Assembly (NCBI GenBank): GCA_038199755.1
Contig: JBBPYR010000080.1
Location: forward strand, 1 to 17,070
DNA length: 17,070 nt
Reading direction: 5' to 3'
Source: JBBPYR01 sp038199755
GTDB taxonomy: Bacteria > Chloroflexota > Ktedonobacteria > Ktedonobacterales > Ktedonobacteraceae
Positions 1 to 8,266 of this stretch are shown here, one piece after another; the first letter of the stretch is position 1; every line of letters starts with the position of its first letter. A model generated the notes under the pieces. The model saw only the letters and a list, made by a program, of their open reading frames with translations. It did not search any database and had not been told where the DNA came from. A program made the position numbers and the translations under genes.

Positions 1-2
1 AG

Positions 3-29
3 GTAGGGCGCGATAAATCTCGCCCCTAC
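3..29. repeat. REP-like imperfect palindrome at the left edge
   Basis: The arms GTAGGGCGCGA (3-13) and TCTCGCCCCTAC (18-29) pair around a TAAA loop, with one bulged C (23) and one mismatch (11/20). GTAGGGGC-type palindromes are, from general knowledge, common dispersed intergenic repeats in Chloroflexota, but copy number cannot be tested here. The palindrome is read through in frame by the QueA-like reading frame, so it is either inside that gene or marks its truncation point. Confidence 0.5.
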
Positions 30-674
30 GGGGTGTCGCGGCAGCGGTTGTGGTTGGCGACGCTTGATCTGCCAACGCCGCTTTATGCGTATCTAGACTG
101 CTATGGTTTTCCCATTCGCTATTCGTATGTCAAGGATCAGTGGCCGATTGCGTATTATCAGTCGGTCTATGTCACGGAGGTCGGCAGTGCCGAGATGCCG
201 TCGGCGGGACGTGCCTTTACGCCTGAATTGATCACGCAATTGGTGGCTCGTGGTGTGCAGTTCGCACCCCTACTCCTGCACACGGGTGTTGCCAGCCCGG
301 AGGAGCATGAGCCGCCCTACGAAGAATATTATCGTGTGCCACGCGAAAGCGCGAACATCATCAATGCAGCCCGCGCATCTGGGAAGCGTGTCATCGCCGT
401 GGGCACAACGGTGATACGCACACTTGAGACCGTCACCGATGAGGCTGCTGTGACTCATCCTGGCGAGGGCTGGACGCGCATGATCGTGACGCCGCAAAGG
501 GGTATCCATGCGGTCAACGCCCTGCTGACTGGTCTGCATGAGCCGCGTGCCACCCATCTCTTGATGCTCGAAGCTCTTGCCGGACGCCCACACCTAGCGG
601 TTGCCTATCGCGAGGCCTTACAGTCAAGCTACCTCTGGCACGAGTTTGGCGACCTGCATTTGCTATTGCCGTAG
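3..674 (+). CDS. queA: S-adenosylmethionine:tRNA ribosyltransferase-isomerase-like protein (QueA family), 5' partial
   Basis: Family members transfer and isomerise the ribosyl moiety of SAM onto 7-aminomethyl-7-deazaguanine in tRNA, giving epoxyqueuosine. The visible part matches the C-terminal two thirds of the family. It has a YQSVY block, then GSAEMPSAGRAF (QueA usually has PGAVAAPTAGLHF), LLLHTG, a YYRVP segment, the strongly conserved RVIAVGTTVIRTLE, and a C-terminal LWHEFGDLHLLLP. QueA is about 340 residues; only about 213-223 are visible, so the N-terminal part is missing. The frame is open from base 3, and a GTG at 33 is the first possible start but has no Shine-Dalgarno sequence. It is therefore a gene cut by the window edge or a remnant truncated at the palindrome. 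The SAEMPSAG variant resembles QueA-like paralogues of actinobacteria, so the substrate may differ. The stop codon at 672-674 lies inside a small hairpin. Confidence 0.8.
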   Translation, partial: VGRDKSRPYGVSRQRLWLATLDLPTPLYAYLDCYGFPIRYSYVKDQWPIAYYQSVYVTEVGSAEMPSAGRAFTPELITQLVARGVQFAPLLLHTGVASPEEHEPPYEEYYRVPRESANIINAARASGKRVIAVGTTVIRTLETVTDEAAVTHPGEGWTRMIVTPQRGIHAVNALLTGLHEPRATHLLMLEALAGRPHLAVAYREALQSSYLWHEFGDLHLLLP

Positions 675-749
675 CATCGTGATGCTACTACAGAAAGTGA
701 CTAGCCAGGAAACACAACATGCGTGTTTCCTGGCTAGTCACTTTCTGTA
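671..749 (+). terminator. Tandem hairpins after the QueA-like gene
   Basis: A 7-bp hairpin (671-677 with 682-688, loop CGTG) contains the stop codon. It is followed directly by a perfect 27-bp inverted repeat, arms 689-715 and 723-749, with a 7-nt loop. No T-run follows the right arm, so classical intrinsic termination is not assured. The position between a stop codon and the next promoter still argues for 3'-end formation or RNA protection. Confidence 0.65.
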
Positions 750-795
750 TGTAGAGCCTCATAGCTCCTTGGTGACGAGGCACACTCAAGCCACA

Positions 796-804
796 TGATA
801 TACT
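796..804 (+). promoter_or_regulatory. Putative extended -10 promoter for the ABM gene
   Basis: TGA followed by TATACT (799-804) matches an extended -10 element (TGn plus 5 of 6 consensus bases). No good -35 lies at 16-18 nt. Transcription would start near 811, about 35 nt before the ATG at 846. This supports that start and argues against the in-frame ATG at 795. Confidence 0.45.
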
Positions 805-845
805 GGAACGACGAAAAACTGACCGAAGAAGGAGAGGCAAAAGTT

Positions 846-1157
846 ATGGGTGCATATGGTTGTTATGTGAAGTTCAGCGCATTACCAGGGCAGCGTGATA
901 CACTTGTTGAATATCTTTTACAGGCGGCAAGCCTGATTGAGACGGCAGCAGGATGTGAGTTATACATCGTTAATATTTCACCGACCGAACCGAACAGTGT
1001 GTGGGTGACTGAGATGTGGCGGAGCCAGCAAGACCACGATGCGTCGCTGTCCGTTGAGGGCGCAGCAGAGCAGATCAAGAAAGTGCTGCCACTTTTGGCT
1101 GCTTCCCCCGAAAAGATCGATGTGTTGCCCGTGGGTGGCAAAGGTTTTGTTAGCTAG
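846..1157 (+). CDS. Antibiotic biosynthesis monooxygenase (ABM) domain protein
   Basis: A 103-residue, single-domain protein of the dimeric alpha/beta ABM fold (YgiN / quinol monooxygenase-like), probably cytoplasmic. It starts GAYGCYVKFSALPGQRD, the usual first strand and turn. A helix (about residues 18-32) precedes a central CELYIVNISP strand (37-46), then VWVTEMWRS (52-60) and the DHDASL segment (63-68), and it ends with LPVGGKG. ABM proteins oxidise quinols or polyketides without a cofactor, and many have no assigned substrate. The start at 846 has GGAGAGG (831-837) upstream and leaves out 17 codons of in-frame extension that would begin upstream of the predicted transcript. It is flanked by the long hairpin upstream and the acyl-CoA dehydrogenase promoter region downstream. 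No terminator was seen after it, so it could be read through into the next gene. Confidence 0.85.
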   Translation: MGAYGCYVKFSALPGQRDTLVEYLLQAASLIETAAGCELYIVNISPTEPNSVWVTEMWRSQQDHDASLSVEGAAEQIKKVLPLLAASPEKIDVLPVGGKGFVS

Positions 1158-1191
1158 TTAGCTTGCATAAGCACGCCTTGAGGAACTACTA

Positions 1192-1197
1192 TATAAT
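1192..1197 (+). promoter_or_regulatory. Putative -10 box (TATAAT) upstream of the acyl-CoA dehydrogenase
   Basis: A perfect TATAAT lies in the 141-bp gap after the ABM gene. No convincing -35 is at 16-18 nt; TTGCAT at 1163 leaves a 23-nt spacer. If used, the leader is about 95 nt. The rest of the gap (1200-1280) shows no structure that I can identify. Confidence 0.4.
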
Positions 1198-1298
1198 TAC
1201 TAACTCTGGACACCATCAATGAACCCCAATAATGAATGGAACATCGTCGTAGAACCGATTTTTGTGTTTTTGCATGAAAATGAAGGAGAGAAACAACA

Positions 1299-2486
1299 AT
1301 GGCAGTTGAGATTCAACCATCGCTACAAACCGATTTTTATTTAATGGACGAACTGCTAACGCCGGAAGAGCGCAGCATTCGTGACAAGGTGCATGCGTTC
1401 TGCGACCGCGAAGTGCTGCCGATCATTAACGATTACTGGGAGCGTGCGGAATTTCCGTTTGAGATCATTCCTAAGTTTGCGGCCCTCAATCTCGCTGGTG
1501 GCAGCATTCAAGGCTATGGTTGCCCCGGCATGAGCGCGATTGCTGCAGGCATTATTGGCCTGGAATTGGCCCGAGCCGATGCCAGCATGTGTACCTTCTT
1601 CGGTGTCCATTCGGGCCTGGCTATGTCCTCGATTGCTATGCTTGGATCCGATGAGCAAAAGCAGAAATGGCTGCCCGCGATGGCACGGATGGAGAAGATT
1701 GGTGCTTTTGGCCTGACCGAGCCAGATCATGGTTCCGATGCTGTCGCATTGGAGACCCGCGCTCGTAAGGTTGGCAACGAGTATGTTATTAATGGCGCAA
1801 AACGTTGGATTGGTAACGCCTCGTTCGCCGATGTCGTCATCATCTGGGCGCGTGACGACGAGGGCAAAGTGGGAGGCTTCCTTGTCGAGAAGGGCACCCC
1901 TGGCTTTGATCCCACTGTCATGACGGGTAAGGTTGCCAAACGTGCCGTTTGGCAGGCTGACATCAAGCTAACCGATGTGCGTGTCCCTGTTGAAAACCGC
2001 CTCGCACTCTCGCGCAGCTTCCACGACACCTCCGCTGTATTGACCGCGACGCGCTCTGGCGTCGCCTGGGAAGCCGTAGGACATGCTGTTGCCGCCTATG
2101 AGATCGCGCTGACCTACACGAAGGAGCGTATTCAGTTTGGTAAGCCGCTCACCTCATACCAGCTCATTCAGAACAAACTAGCCAACATGCTGGCCAATGT
2201 GACCAGTATGCAACTGCTCTGCTTGCGTCTGGGTCAGTTGCAGCAGGAGGGCAAGATGACGGCGGCAATGGCATCTCTCGCGAAGATGAATAACGCACGT
2301 CTCGCCCGTGAGGTGGTGGCCGATGCCCGCGAGATGCTTGGCGGTAATGGCATCCTGCTCGAATACCACATTGCACGCCACCATGCCGATATCGAAGCTG
2401 TCTTCACCTACGAAGGCACCGACTCCATTCAATCGCTCATCGTCGGTCGCGATATCACCGGCACGCAAGCGTTCTCTTCCCGTTAA
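1299..2486 (+). CDS. Acyl-CoA dehydrogenase (glutaryl-CoA dehydrogenase / short-chain ACX4-like group)
   Basis: A 395-residue FAD flavoprotein oxidising acyl-CoA to trans-2-enoyl-CoA, presumably in the cytoplasm with electrons passed to ETF. The three ACAD regions are in order: an N-terminal helical domain (about 20-130); a middle beta domain opening with the FAD/substrate motif GLTEPDHGSDA (137-147); and a C-terminal helical domain with the RIQFGKPLTSYQLIQ segment (277-291) and MLGGNGI (346-352). The catalytic base is present as Glu372 in YEGT, followed by the SIQSLIVGRDITG tail typical of the GCDH/ACX4 branch. Chain-length specificity cannot be read from sequence alone, and an oxidase activity is possible in this branch. 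The start at 1299 is set by AAGGAG at 1283-1288. It is followed by a long-stem terminator and then the acetoacetate-CoA ligase, which hints at a shared role in short-chain acyl-CoA or ketone-body metabolism. Confidence 0.9.
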   Translation: MAVEIQPSLQTDFYLMDELLTPEERSIRDKVHAFCDREVLPIINDYWERAEFPFEIIPKFAALNLAGGSIQGYGCPGMSAIAAGIIGLELARADASMCTFFGVHSGLAMSSIAMLGSDEQKQKWLPAMARMEKIGAFGLTEPDHGSDAVALETRARKVGNEYVINGAKRWIGNASFADVVIIWARDDEGKVGGFLVEKGTPGFDPTVMTGKVAKRAVWQADIKLTDVRVPVENRLALSRSFHDTSAVLTATRSGVAWEAVGHAVAAYEIALTYTKERIQFGKPLTSYQLIQNKLANMLANVTSMQLLCLRLGQLQQEGKMTAAMASLAKMNNARLAREVVADAREMLGGNGILLEYHIARHHADIEAVFTYEGTDSIQSLIVGRDITGTQAFSSR

Positions 2487-2502
2487 GACGCTTGCCGCAA
2501 AT

Positions 2503-2565
2503 AAGAGCTTGTTTTTACGTTGCTGCACAGGTTATACAGCAACGTAAAAACAAGCTCTTTTTGTG
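2503..2565 (+). terminator. Long-stem intrinsic terminator after the acyl-CoA dehydrogenase
   Basis: A perfect 23-bp stem (2503-2525 with 2537-2559) encloses an 11-nt loop. The right arm runs into CTCTTTTTGTG, giving a T-run for intrinsic termination. It begins 16 nt after the stop codon. Confidence 0.8.
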
Positions 2566-2624
2566 TTACCATATAGGTAGTAAAAGATAGTCACTCAGAC
2601 AGTATTTTGCAAGGGAGCGATATC

Positions 2625-4622
2625 ATGTCTACGTCATTTGAGGAGAGCGTGTTGCTCTGGGAGCCAAGCGAAGAGATAAAGCGCAATGCAAACGTCACGC
2701 TCTATATGCAGTGGTTGGCACAGGAGAAGGGATTACACTTTCAGACACAGGCCGAGTTATGGCAGTGGTCGGTAGAGCAGCTCGAAGACTTCTGGGCCGC
2801 TACCTGGGACTATTTTCGTATCCAGGCGGCAAAACCATATAGCACCGTGCTGGCCGAGCGCAAAATGCCAGGGGCGCAATGGTTTGTGGGGGCTGAACTG
2901 AACTATGCGCAGCATGTCTTTAGAAATGCATCCCCTGACCATCCCGCATTCCTGTATTGCAAAGAAGATCAGGTTGTTACGCCTGTTTCCTGGGCTGAAC
3001 TGCACCAGAAGGTAGCTTCCCTATCGCAAGAGTTGCGCGCGATGGGAGTACAGCGCGGTGATCGCGTGGTAGCCTACATGCCGAATGCCCCTGAGACGTT
3101 GATCGCGTTCCTGGCGAGTGTCAGCCTCGGTGCCACCTGGTCTAGCTGTTCGCCCGATTTTGGCTCTGGCAGCGTGATTGATCGCTTCAAGCAGATCGAG
3201 CCAAAGGTACTGTTCGCCGTCGATGGCTATCAGTATGGCGGCAAGACATTTGATCGGCGAGCATTGGTGACGGAAATTCAAAAAGCCTTACCCACCCTGC
3301 TAAAGACGGTATTAGTGCCCTATTTGAACAAAGATGTTAGCGGTGAGGGCATGAGCAATATCACCATGTGGCCTGAACTGCTGACGCATAGCGAGGCCGA
3401 ACTCGTCTTTGAGCAGGTGCCATTCGACCATCCGCTCTGGGTGCTCTATTCTTCTGGTACGACTGGCTTACCAAAGGCGATTGTGCAGGGGCACGGCGGC
3501 ATCATCATGGAGCACATGAAGCAGCTGCACCTTGAGCTAAACCTCAAACGTGGTGATACCTTCTTCTGGTTTACTACGACTGGCTGGATGATGTGGAATC
3601 TGCTGATTGGTGGCCTGCTTGTTGGTGCGACCATACTGCTCTATGATGGTAGCCCCGGTTATCCCGATATCAATACCTTATGGAAACTTGCCCAAGATGC
3701 CAAGGTGACTGCTTTTGGAACCAGTGCCGCTTTTATCGCCTCCTGTGTGAAAGCAGGTATTGAGCCGGGTAAGACCTACGATCTGAGCCATCTACGCTGT
3801 ATCGGCTCGACCGGCTCACCACTCTCGCCAGAAGGCTTTGCCTGGGTGTATGAGCATGTCAAGAAGGATGTCTGGCTGGCCTCGGTTAGTGGCGGCACCG
3901 ATGTCTGCTCGGCCTTTATCTCTGGCTGCACTCTCTTGCCTGTTTATTCCGGTGAGCTACAGTGTCGCGCCTATGGCGCGAAGGTGGAGGCTTTTGATGA
4001 CAGCGGTAACGCACTGATCAATGAGGTCGGCGAACTGGTGATTACCGCACCAATGCCCTCAATGCCGCTCTTCTTCTGGAACGATCCCGATGGCAAACGC
4101 TATCGAGAGAGTTACTTCGAGATGTACCCCGGCACCTGGCGACATGGCGATTGGATTAAGATTACTCCCAACGGTGCCGCGATTATCTATGGTCGCTCCG
4201 ACTCCACCATTAATCGTCAAGGCATCAGAATGGGTAGTAGCGAAATTTACCGCGTCGTCGAGGGCATACCGGAGATACTTGATAGCCTAATTATCGGCGT
4301 CGAACTCCCCGCAGCTCGCTACTACCTACCGCTCTTCGTCGTGCTGCGTGAGGGCGTTGTGCTGGATGACACGTTGAAAGCGACCATTAATAGCACGATC
4401 AGAAAAAACATCTCGCCCCGCTACGTGCCCGATGACATCTTCGTGATTACGGAAGTGCCACGTACCCTGAGTGGCAAAAAGCTCGAAGTGCCGATCAAAA
4501 AGCTCCTGCTCGGCGTCCCGATCGAGAAGGCGGGCAGCACCGACTCCATGAGCAATCCCCAATCCATGCAATACTTCGTAGAGTTCGCCAACAAATTTAG
4601 GGAGAAGGAAGAGAAGAAATAA
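2625..4622 (+). CDS. aacS: Acetoacetate-CoA ligase (acetoacetyl-CoA synthetase)
   Basis: Catalyses acetoacetate + ATP + CoA to acetoacetyl-CoA + AMP + PPi in the cytoplasm. The 665 residues match the usual family length of about 650-670. It is an ANL-superfamily enzyme with the acetoacetyl-CoA synthetase N-terminal cap and the family signature ATWSSCSPDFGSGS (about 170-183). The ATP-binding loop is YSSGTTGLPK (275-284), followed by a TTTGWMMWN segment, SVSGGTDVCSAF and PVYSGELQ. The catalytic lysine is Lys618 in RTLSGKKLEVP near the C-terminus. These blocks separate it from acetyl-CoA synthetase. ATG 2625 is chosen over an in-frame TTG at 2607 because AAGGGAG (2611-2617) lies 7 nt upstream of it. 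The gene probably lets the cell use acetoacetate from leucine, ketone-body or polyhydroxybutyrate turnover, in line with the dehydrogenase just upstream. Its TAA stop sits at the base of the downstream hairpin. Confidence 0.93.
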   Translation: MSTSFEESVLLWEPSEEIKRNANVTLYMQWLAQEKGLHFQTQAELWQWSVEQLEDFWAATWDYFRIQAAKPYSTVLAERKMPGAQWFVGAELNYAQHVFRNASPDHPAFLYCKEDQVVTPVSWAELHQKVASLSQELRAMGVQRGDRVVAYMPNAPETLIAFLASVSLGATWSSCSPDFGSGSVIDRFKQIEPKVLFAVDGYQYGGKTFDRRALVTEIQKALPTLLKTVLVPYLNKDVSGEGMSNITMWPELLTHSEAELVFEQVPFDHPLWVLYSSGTTGLPKAIVQGHGGIIMEHMKQLHLELNLKRGDTFFWFTTTGWMMWNLLIGGLLVGATILLYDGSPGYPDINTLWKLAQDAKVTAFGTSAAFIASCVKAGIEPGKTYDLSHLRCIGSTGSPLSPEGFAWVYEHVKKDVWLASVSGGTDVCSAFISGCTLLPVYSGELQCRAYGAKVEAFDDSGNALINEVGELVITAPMPSMPLFFWNDPDGKRYRESYFEMYPGTWRHGDWIKITPNGAAIIYGRSDSTINRQGIRMGSSEIYRVVEGIPEILDSLIIGVELPAARYYLPLFVVLREGVVLDDTLKATINSTIRKNISPRYVPDDIFVITEVPRTLSGKKLEVPIKKLLLGVPIEKAGSTDSMSNPQSMQYFVEFANKFREKEEKK

Positions 4623-4673
4623 ACAACAGGTTGAGCGCGGTTTCTGCGAAGCCGCGCTCAACCTGTTGTTTAT
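4619..4673. terminator. Bidirectional hairpin between convergent genes
   Basis: A perfect 22-bp stem (4619-4640 with 4652-4673) can extend inward by a G-T wobble and three more pairs to leave a 3-nt TGC loop. It includes the ligase stop codon and ends one base before the stop codon of the convergent ABC gene at 4674. For minus-strand transcripts the stem is followed by the T-rich TTTATTTCTTC; the plus side has a weaker T-tract within the stem. Confidence 0.8.
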
Positions 4674-6479
4674 CTACGGGAATTGGCGTTCGTAGAGGTC
4701 GGCGTAGTGGCCGCCTTGGGCGAGTAGTTCTTCGTGTGTGCCGCGCTCGATGATCTGGCCTGCTGAGACGACAAGCACCTGATCGGCGTTGCGCACAGTC
4801 GAGAGGCGGTGCGCGATCACGAAAGAGGTGCGCCCTTTGAGCAAGCGCTTGAGTGCATCCTGAATCAGTGTCTCCGTCTGCGTGTCGATGTTGGATGTCG
4901 CCTCGTCAAGTATGAGGATACGCGCATCCGCTAGCACAGTACGGGCGAACGCGATCAATTGTCGCTGGCCCTGGCTCAAGCCGCTCCCCCGCTCACCTAG
5001 TTTTGTCTTATAGCCTTGTGGCAAGGCCGCGATAAAATCGTGGACACTGACGGCGCGAGCGGCTGCCTCGACCTCGACGTCGGTGGCATCGAGTCGCCCA
5101 TAGCGAATATTGTCGGCGATGCTGCCGGAGAACAGGTAGGTATCTTGCTGCACGAGGCCGAGTTGTTTGCGTAGGCTTGCTATCGTGACGTTATGAATGT
5201 CATACCCATCAATAAGGATGCGCCCCTGCGTGGGATCATAGAAGCGGGGGAGCAGGTTGACAAGCGTTGATTTGCCCGCCCCTGTTTCGCCGACCAGGGC
5301 GATAGTTTGTCCCGCTGTAGCCACAAGGTTGATGTTCTGCAATACCATCTCATCTTTGGTATAAGCGAAGCCAACCTGCTCAAACTCGACGCGCCCAGCA
5401 ATGGGGGGCAACGGTTGCGCGCCTGGCGTGTTTTGCTGATCGACAGGCGTATCTACAAGATCAAAGATGCGTTCGGCTCCCGCCAACGCGCTCTGCATCT
5501 GTGTGTAAATGCTGCTGATGATCTGAATGGGGCGGAAGAATTGTTGTACATACAGAAAAAAGGCGACCACAACGCCCACCTCTAATTGATGGTTGACCAC
5601 GAGCCAGCCGCCAAAGCCCGCCACAATTGCCGTCGCTAATGTGCTGAGCACATCTATCGTGGGCGTGAATGCTGAGGTGACAAATACCGCCTGCACATTC
5701 ACATCACGATTGGCGGCGTTGTGTTCCGCGAAATGCTGAATGTTAGTTTCGATGCGGTTAAACGCCTGCGCTACGCGCACACCTGCCAACTCCTCTTCTA
5801 GCTCGGAGGAGACGATACCCAGTACAGAGCGTGTTAGGCGAAAGGCGATACGCGAACGACGCGCGAATATGACCGTGATCCAGATCATGACGGGAAGCAC
5901 AAGGAAACTAACTAACGCGAGTGGAACATTGAGCACGATCATCGCTATCAGAATGCCAACCAGTGAAAAGATGCTGCCAATCACCTGTGTCAAGCCCTGG
6001 CTCAACAACTGATTGATGGTCTGGATATCGTTCACTAGCCGCGACATCAGGTCGCCAGCTTTGTTCTGATCGAAGAAGGCCAGGGAGAGTGCTTGCACCT
6101 TCTCAAAAATCTGTGTGCGTAGGCGGGCGAGAAAACTCTGTCCCGTCCGGCCTATCAGATAGGTTTGCCCACCCTGTGCCACCAGACCAACTCCATAGAT
6201 GGTCAGCAGGAGCAGCATAGTACGCACCAAACCCGCGACATCTTTATTGATGATATAGACATCGATGGCCTGCCCAATCAGCGCGGGTCCCAAGGCTTGA
6301 ACACCAGCAGTGATCACCACGAGGCCGAGTGCGCCGAGTAGTTGTAGGCGGAATGGAGCAAGATACTGCACGAGGCGGCGCAGTAATGCCCCTGTATTGG
6401 TGCCGCCATCGTTGAGGTCGCCTGTGCTCTTCGTTGTGCCATAAATGTGTGTGCGATCTGCCGATATTCGTTGATCCAC
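4674..6479 (-). CDS. ABC transporter ATP-binding/permease half-exporter, catalytic-site subunit
   Basis: A 601-residue half-transporter with an N-terminal six-helix membrane domain (about 40-335) and a C-terminal nucleotide-binding domain (about 360-600). The NBD has Walker A GETGAGKS (397-404), Q-loop (GLVQQD), Walker B ILILDE with the catalytic Glu526 and H-loop His557 (IAHRL), all canonical. The signature is LSQGQ (501-505) instead of LSGGQ. This is the expected partner pattern for the neighbouring subunit, which has a normal signature but a defective Walker B and H-loop. The start is GTG at 6479, with GAGGGGG about 8 nt upstream. It is only 19 bp after the stop of the other half, so the two are co-transcribed. 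Substrate unknown; heterodimeric exporters of this kind move drugs, lipids or peptides. A roughly 35-residue polar N-terminal extension precedes the first helix. Confidence 0.93.
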   Translation of the reverse strand: MDQRISADRTHIYGTTKSTGDLNDGGTNTGALLRRLVQYLAPFRLQLLGALGLVVITAGVQALGPALIGQAIDVYIINKDVAGLVRTMLLLLTIYGVGLVAQGGQTYLIGRTGQSFLARLRTQIFEKVQALSLAFFDQNKAGDLMSRLVNDIQTINQLLSQGLTQVIGSIFSLVGILIAMIVLNVPLALVSFLVLPVMIWITVIFARRSRIAFRLTRSVLGIVSSELEEELAGVRVAQAFNRIETNIQHFAEHNAANRDVNVQAVFVTSAFTPTIDVLSTLATAIVAGFGGWLVVNHQLEVGVVVAFFLYVQQFFRPIQIISSIYTQMQSALAGAERIFDLVDTPVDQQNTPGAQPLPPIAGRVEFEQVGFAYTKDEMVLQNINLVATAGQTIALVGETGAGKSTLVNLLPRFYDPTQGRILIDGYDIHNVTIASLRKQLGLVQQDTYLFSGSIADNIRYGRLDATDVEVEAAARAVSVHDFIAALPQGYKTKLGERGSGLSQGQRQLIAFARTVLADARILILDEATSNIDTQTETLIQDALKRLLKGRTSFVIAHRLSTVRNADQVLVVSAGQIIERGTHEELLAQGGHYADLYERQFP

Positions 6480-6498
6480 GGTGTGTTCCCCCTCTTAT

Positions 6499-8244
6499 TT
6501 ATACTGTGGTTAATTCGGCATCGCCTTTGAGTTGTGATTCAAGCAGTTCGGCATAGAGACCGTTGCTGCGCTGAAGTTCTTCATGCGTTCCCTGCGCTAC
6601 CAAGCGGCCTTGATCGATCAGTAAAATCAGGTCAGCATTTCGCACGGTGTTGATGCGTTGCGCGATAATGAACGAGGTGCGATTGAGCATCAAACGTTGC
6701 AGTGCTTGTTGGATCTGATATTCGGTCTCCGCATCGACCGCCGAGGTGCTGTCGTCGAGAATGAGAATGGCCGGACTGAGCAGTAAGGCGCGGGCAATAG
6801 CGAGACGTTGCTTTTGTCCTCCGCTGAGGCCCAAACCGCGTTCTCCCACAATTGTTTGATAGCCTGCTGGAAAGCTGGTAATGAAGGTGTGTGCCTGTGC
6901 CGCCTCTGCTGCTGCCTCCACCTCCTCGTCTGTGGCGTTGGGGCGACCGTAGGCGATATTGTCGCGGATGCTGCCGCTAAAGAGATTCGTTTCTTGCAAC
7001 ACGATCCCAATCTGTGTGCGCAGACTATCCAGCGTCACAGCGCGCACATCGTGTCCGTCAATGCGTACACTACCCTCGCTCACATCATAGAAGCGCGGAA
7101 TGAGGTTGATGACCGTTGATTTGCCAGAGCCCGTGCGACCCAATATTGCCACGGTCTGCCCCGGTTGCGCGGTAAAAGAGACCTGTGAGAGCGTTGGCGT
7201 CTCATTGCCCGCGTAACGGAATGTCACATTCTCAAACTGCACCTGTCCCTGTACAGGTGGTAGTGGAAGCGCATCAGGGCGGTCGGCAACCTCGATGGGC
7301 GTATCGATGATCTCAAAAACGCGCCGTGCCGACGCGGATGATTGGGTGAGCGAGGTAAGTGTACTGCCCAGAATAAAAACGGGCATCAGCAGGTAGCTCA
7401 GGTAGCTATTGAAGGCCACCAGCCCACCGATGCTGAGTTGCCCACTTATTACCTGCTGTCCACCAAACCAGATCACGGCGAGCGTGGCAAGGTTAGAAAC
7501 AAAAAAGATCAGCGGGAAGGTGAGTGAGGTGCTGCGTACCACATTCAGGTTTTCCGTGAGCAGGTCATCGTTTGCCGCGCGGTAGCGTTGTAGCTCATAT
7601 GGCTCACGCACAAACGCCTTGACCACACGCACGCCAGCGATATTCTCCTGCAAAATAGTATTGAGGTTGCCAAGTTTTTGCTGCACAATCCTGAAGCGTG
7701 GGCCGACGCGCTGCAAAAAGAATAGGAAGATAGCGAGAATGATGGGTACCATCAGAAAGGAGATCAAGGCGAGCTTCCAATTTGTCACAAATAAAATGGT
7801 CGCACTGCCCAGTAGCAGCACGATAGCGTTGAGCAATTGCAGGACGCCGCTACCCGTGAAGTTGCGAACCGTATCAACATCGCTGGTAACGCGTGTCATA
7901 AGCTGACCCGTCTGCGCCTGATCGTGGTAGCTAAAGCTGAGTCGTTCAAGTCTCGCGAAGATAGCATTGCGCATGTCATAAGCTGCGCCCTGCGATGCCT
8001 TCTCGCTCCAATACCCTTGTGTGAACGTGAAGATATCACGCACAGCGGCGACAAGCAACAAGCCCAGCGAGGCATAGAGAATAATCGCTAGATTGCCCTT
8101 GCTGATACCATCATCGATCACAATACGCAACAACTGCGGACTGATCAGGCTGGTCACAGTGACAATCAAAAGACTGATAAATGCGCCGAGGGTGGTGTGC
8201 CAGTACGTGCGTAGGTAGCCGAGTGCTCGCCATAAATCTCCCAT
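6499..8244 (-). CDS. ABC transporter ATP-binding/permease half-exporter, degenerate-site subunit
   Basis: A 581-residue half-transporter: six-helix membrane domain (about 15-305) and NBD (about 335-570). Walker A GRTGSGKST (369-377) and signature LSGGQ (473-477) are intact. The Walker B reads ILILDD, with Asp498 where the catalytic Glu should be, and the H-loop reads IAQRI, with Gln529 for His. Such paired defects mark the degenerate nucleotide site of heterodimeric exporters (TM287/288, BmrCD and LmrCD type). With the downstream subunit the dimer should have one hydrolytic site (Walker motifs from the 601-residue partner, signature from this one) and one non-hydrolytic site. The start is ATG 8244 with GAGGAG (minus strand of 8251-8256) 6 nt upstream. 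First gene of a two-gene operon reading leftwards. Confidence 0.93.
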   Translation of the reverse strand: MGDLWRALGYLRTYWHTTLGAFISLLIVTVTSLISPQLLRIVIDDGISKGNLAIILYASLGLLLVAAVRDIFTFTQGYWSEKASQGAAYDMRNAIFARLERLSFSYHDQAQTGQLMTRVTSDVDTVRNFTGSGVLQLLNAIVLLLGSATILFVTNWKLALISFLMVPIILAIFLFFLQRVGPRFRIVQQKLGNLNTILQENIAGVRVVKAFVREPYELQRYRAANDDLLTENLNVVRSTSLTFPLIFFVSNLATLAVIWFGGQQVISGQLSIGGLVAFNSYLSYLLMPVFILGSTLTSLTQSSASARRVFEIIDTPIEVADRPDALPLPPVQGQVQFENVTFRYAGNETPTLSQVSFTAQPGQTVAILGRTGSGKSTVINLIPRFYDVSEGSVRIDGHDVRAVTLDSLRTQIGIVLQETNLFSGSIRDNIAYGRPNATDEEVEAAAEAAQAHTFITSFPAGYQTIVGERGLGLSGGQKQRLAIARALLLSPAILILDDSTSAVDAETEYQIQQALQRLMLNRTSFIIAQRINTVRNADLILLIDQGRLVAQGTHEELQRSNGLYAELLESQLKGDAELTTV

Positions 8245-8266
8245 GTGCTACTCCTCATCAATACTC

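Noticed and set aside
795..845. Upstream in-frame ATG for the ABM gene
   Set aside because: It falls inside the predicted -10 region, and the extra 17 residues are unlike the family, whose members begin at GAYGCYVKF.
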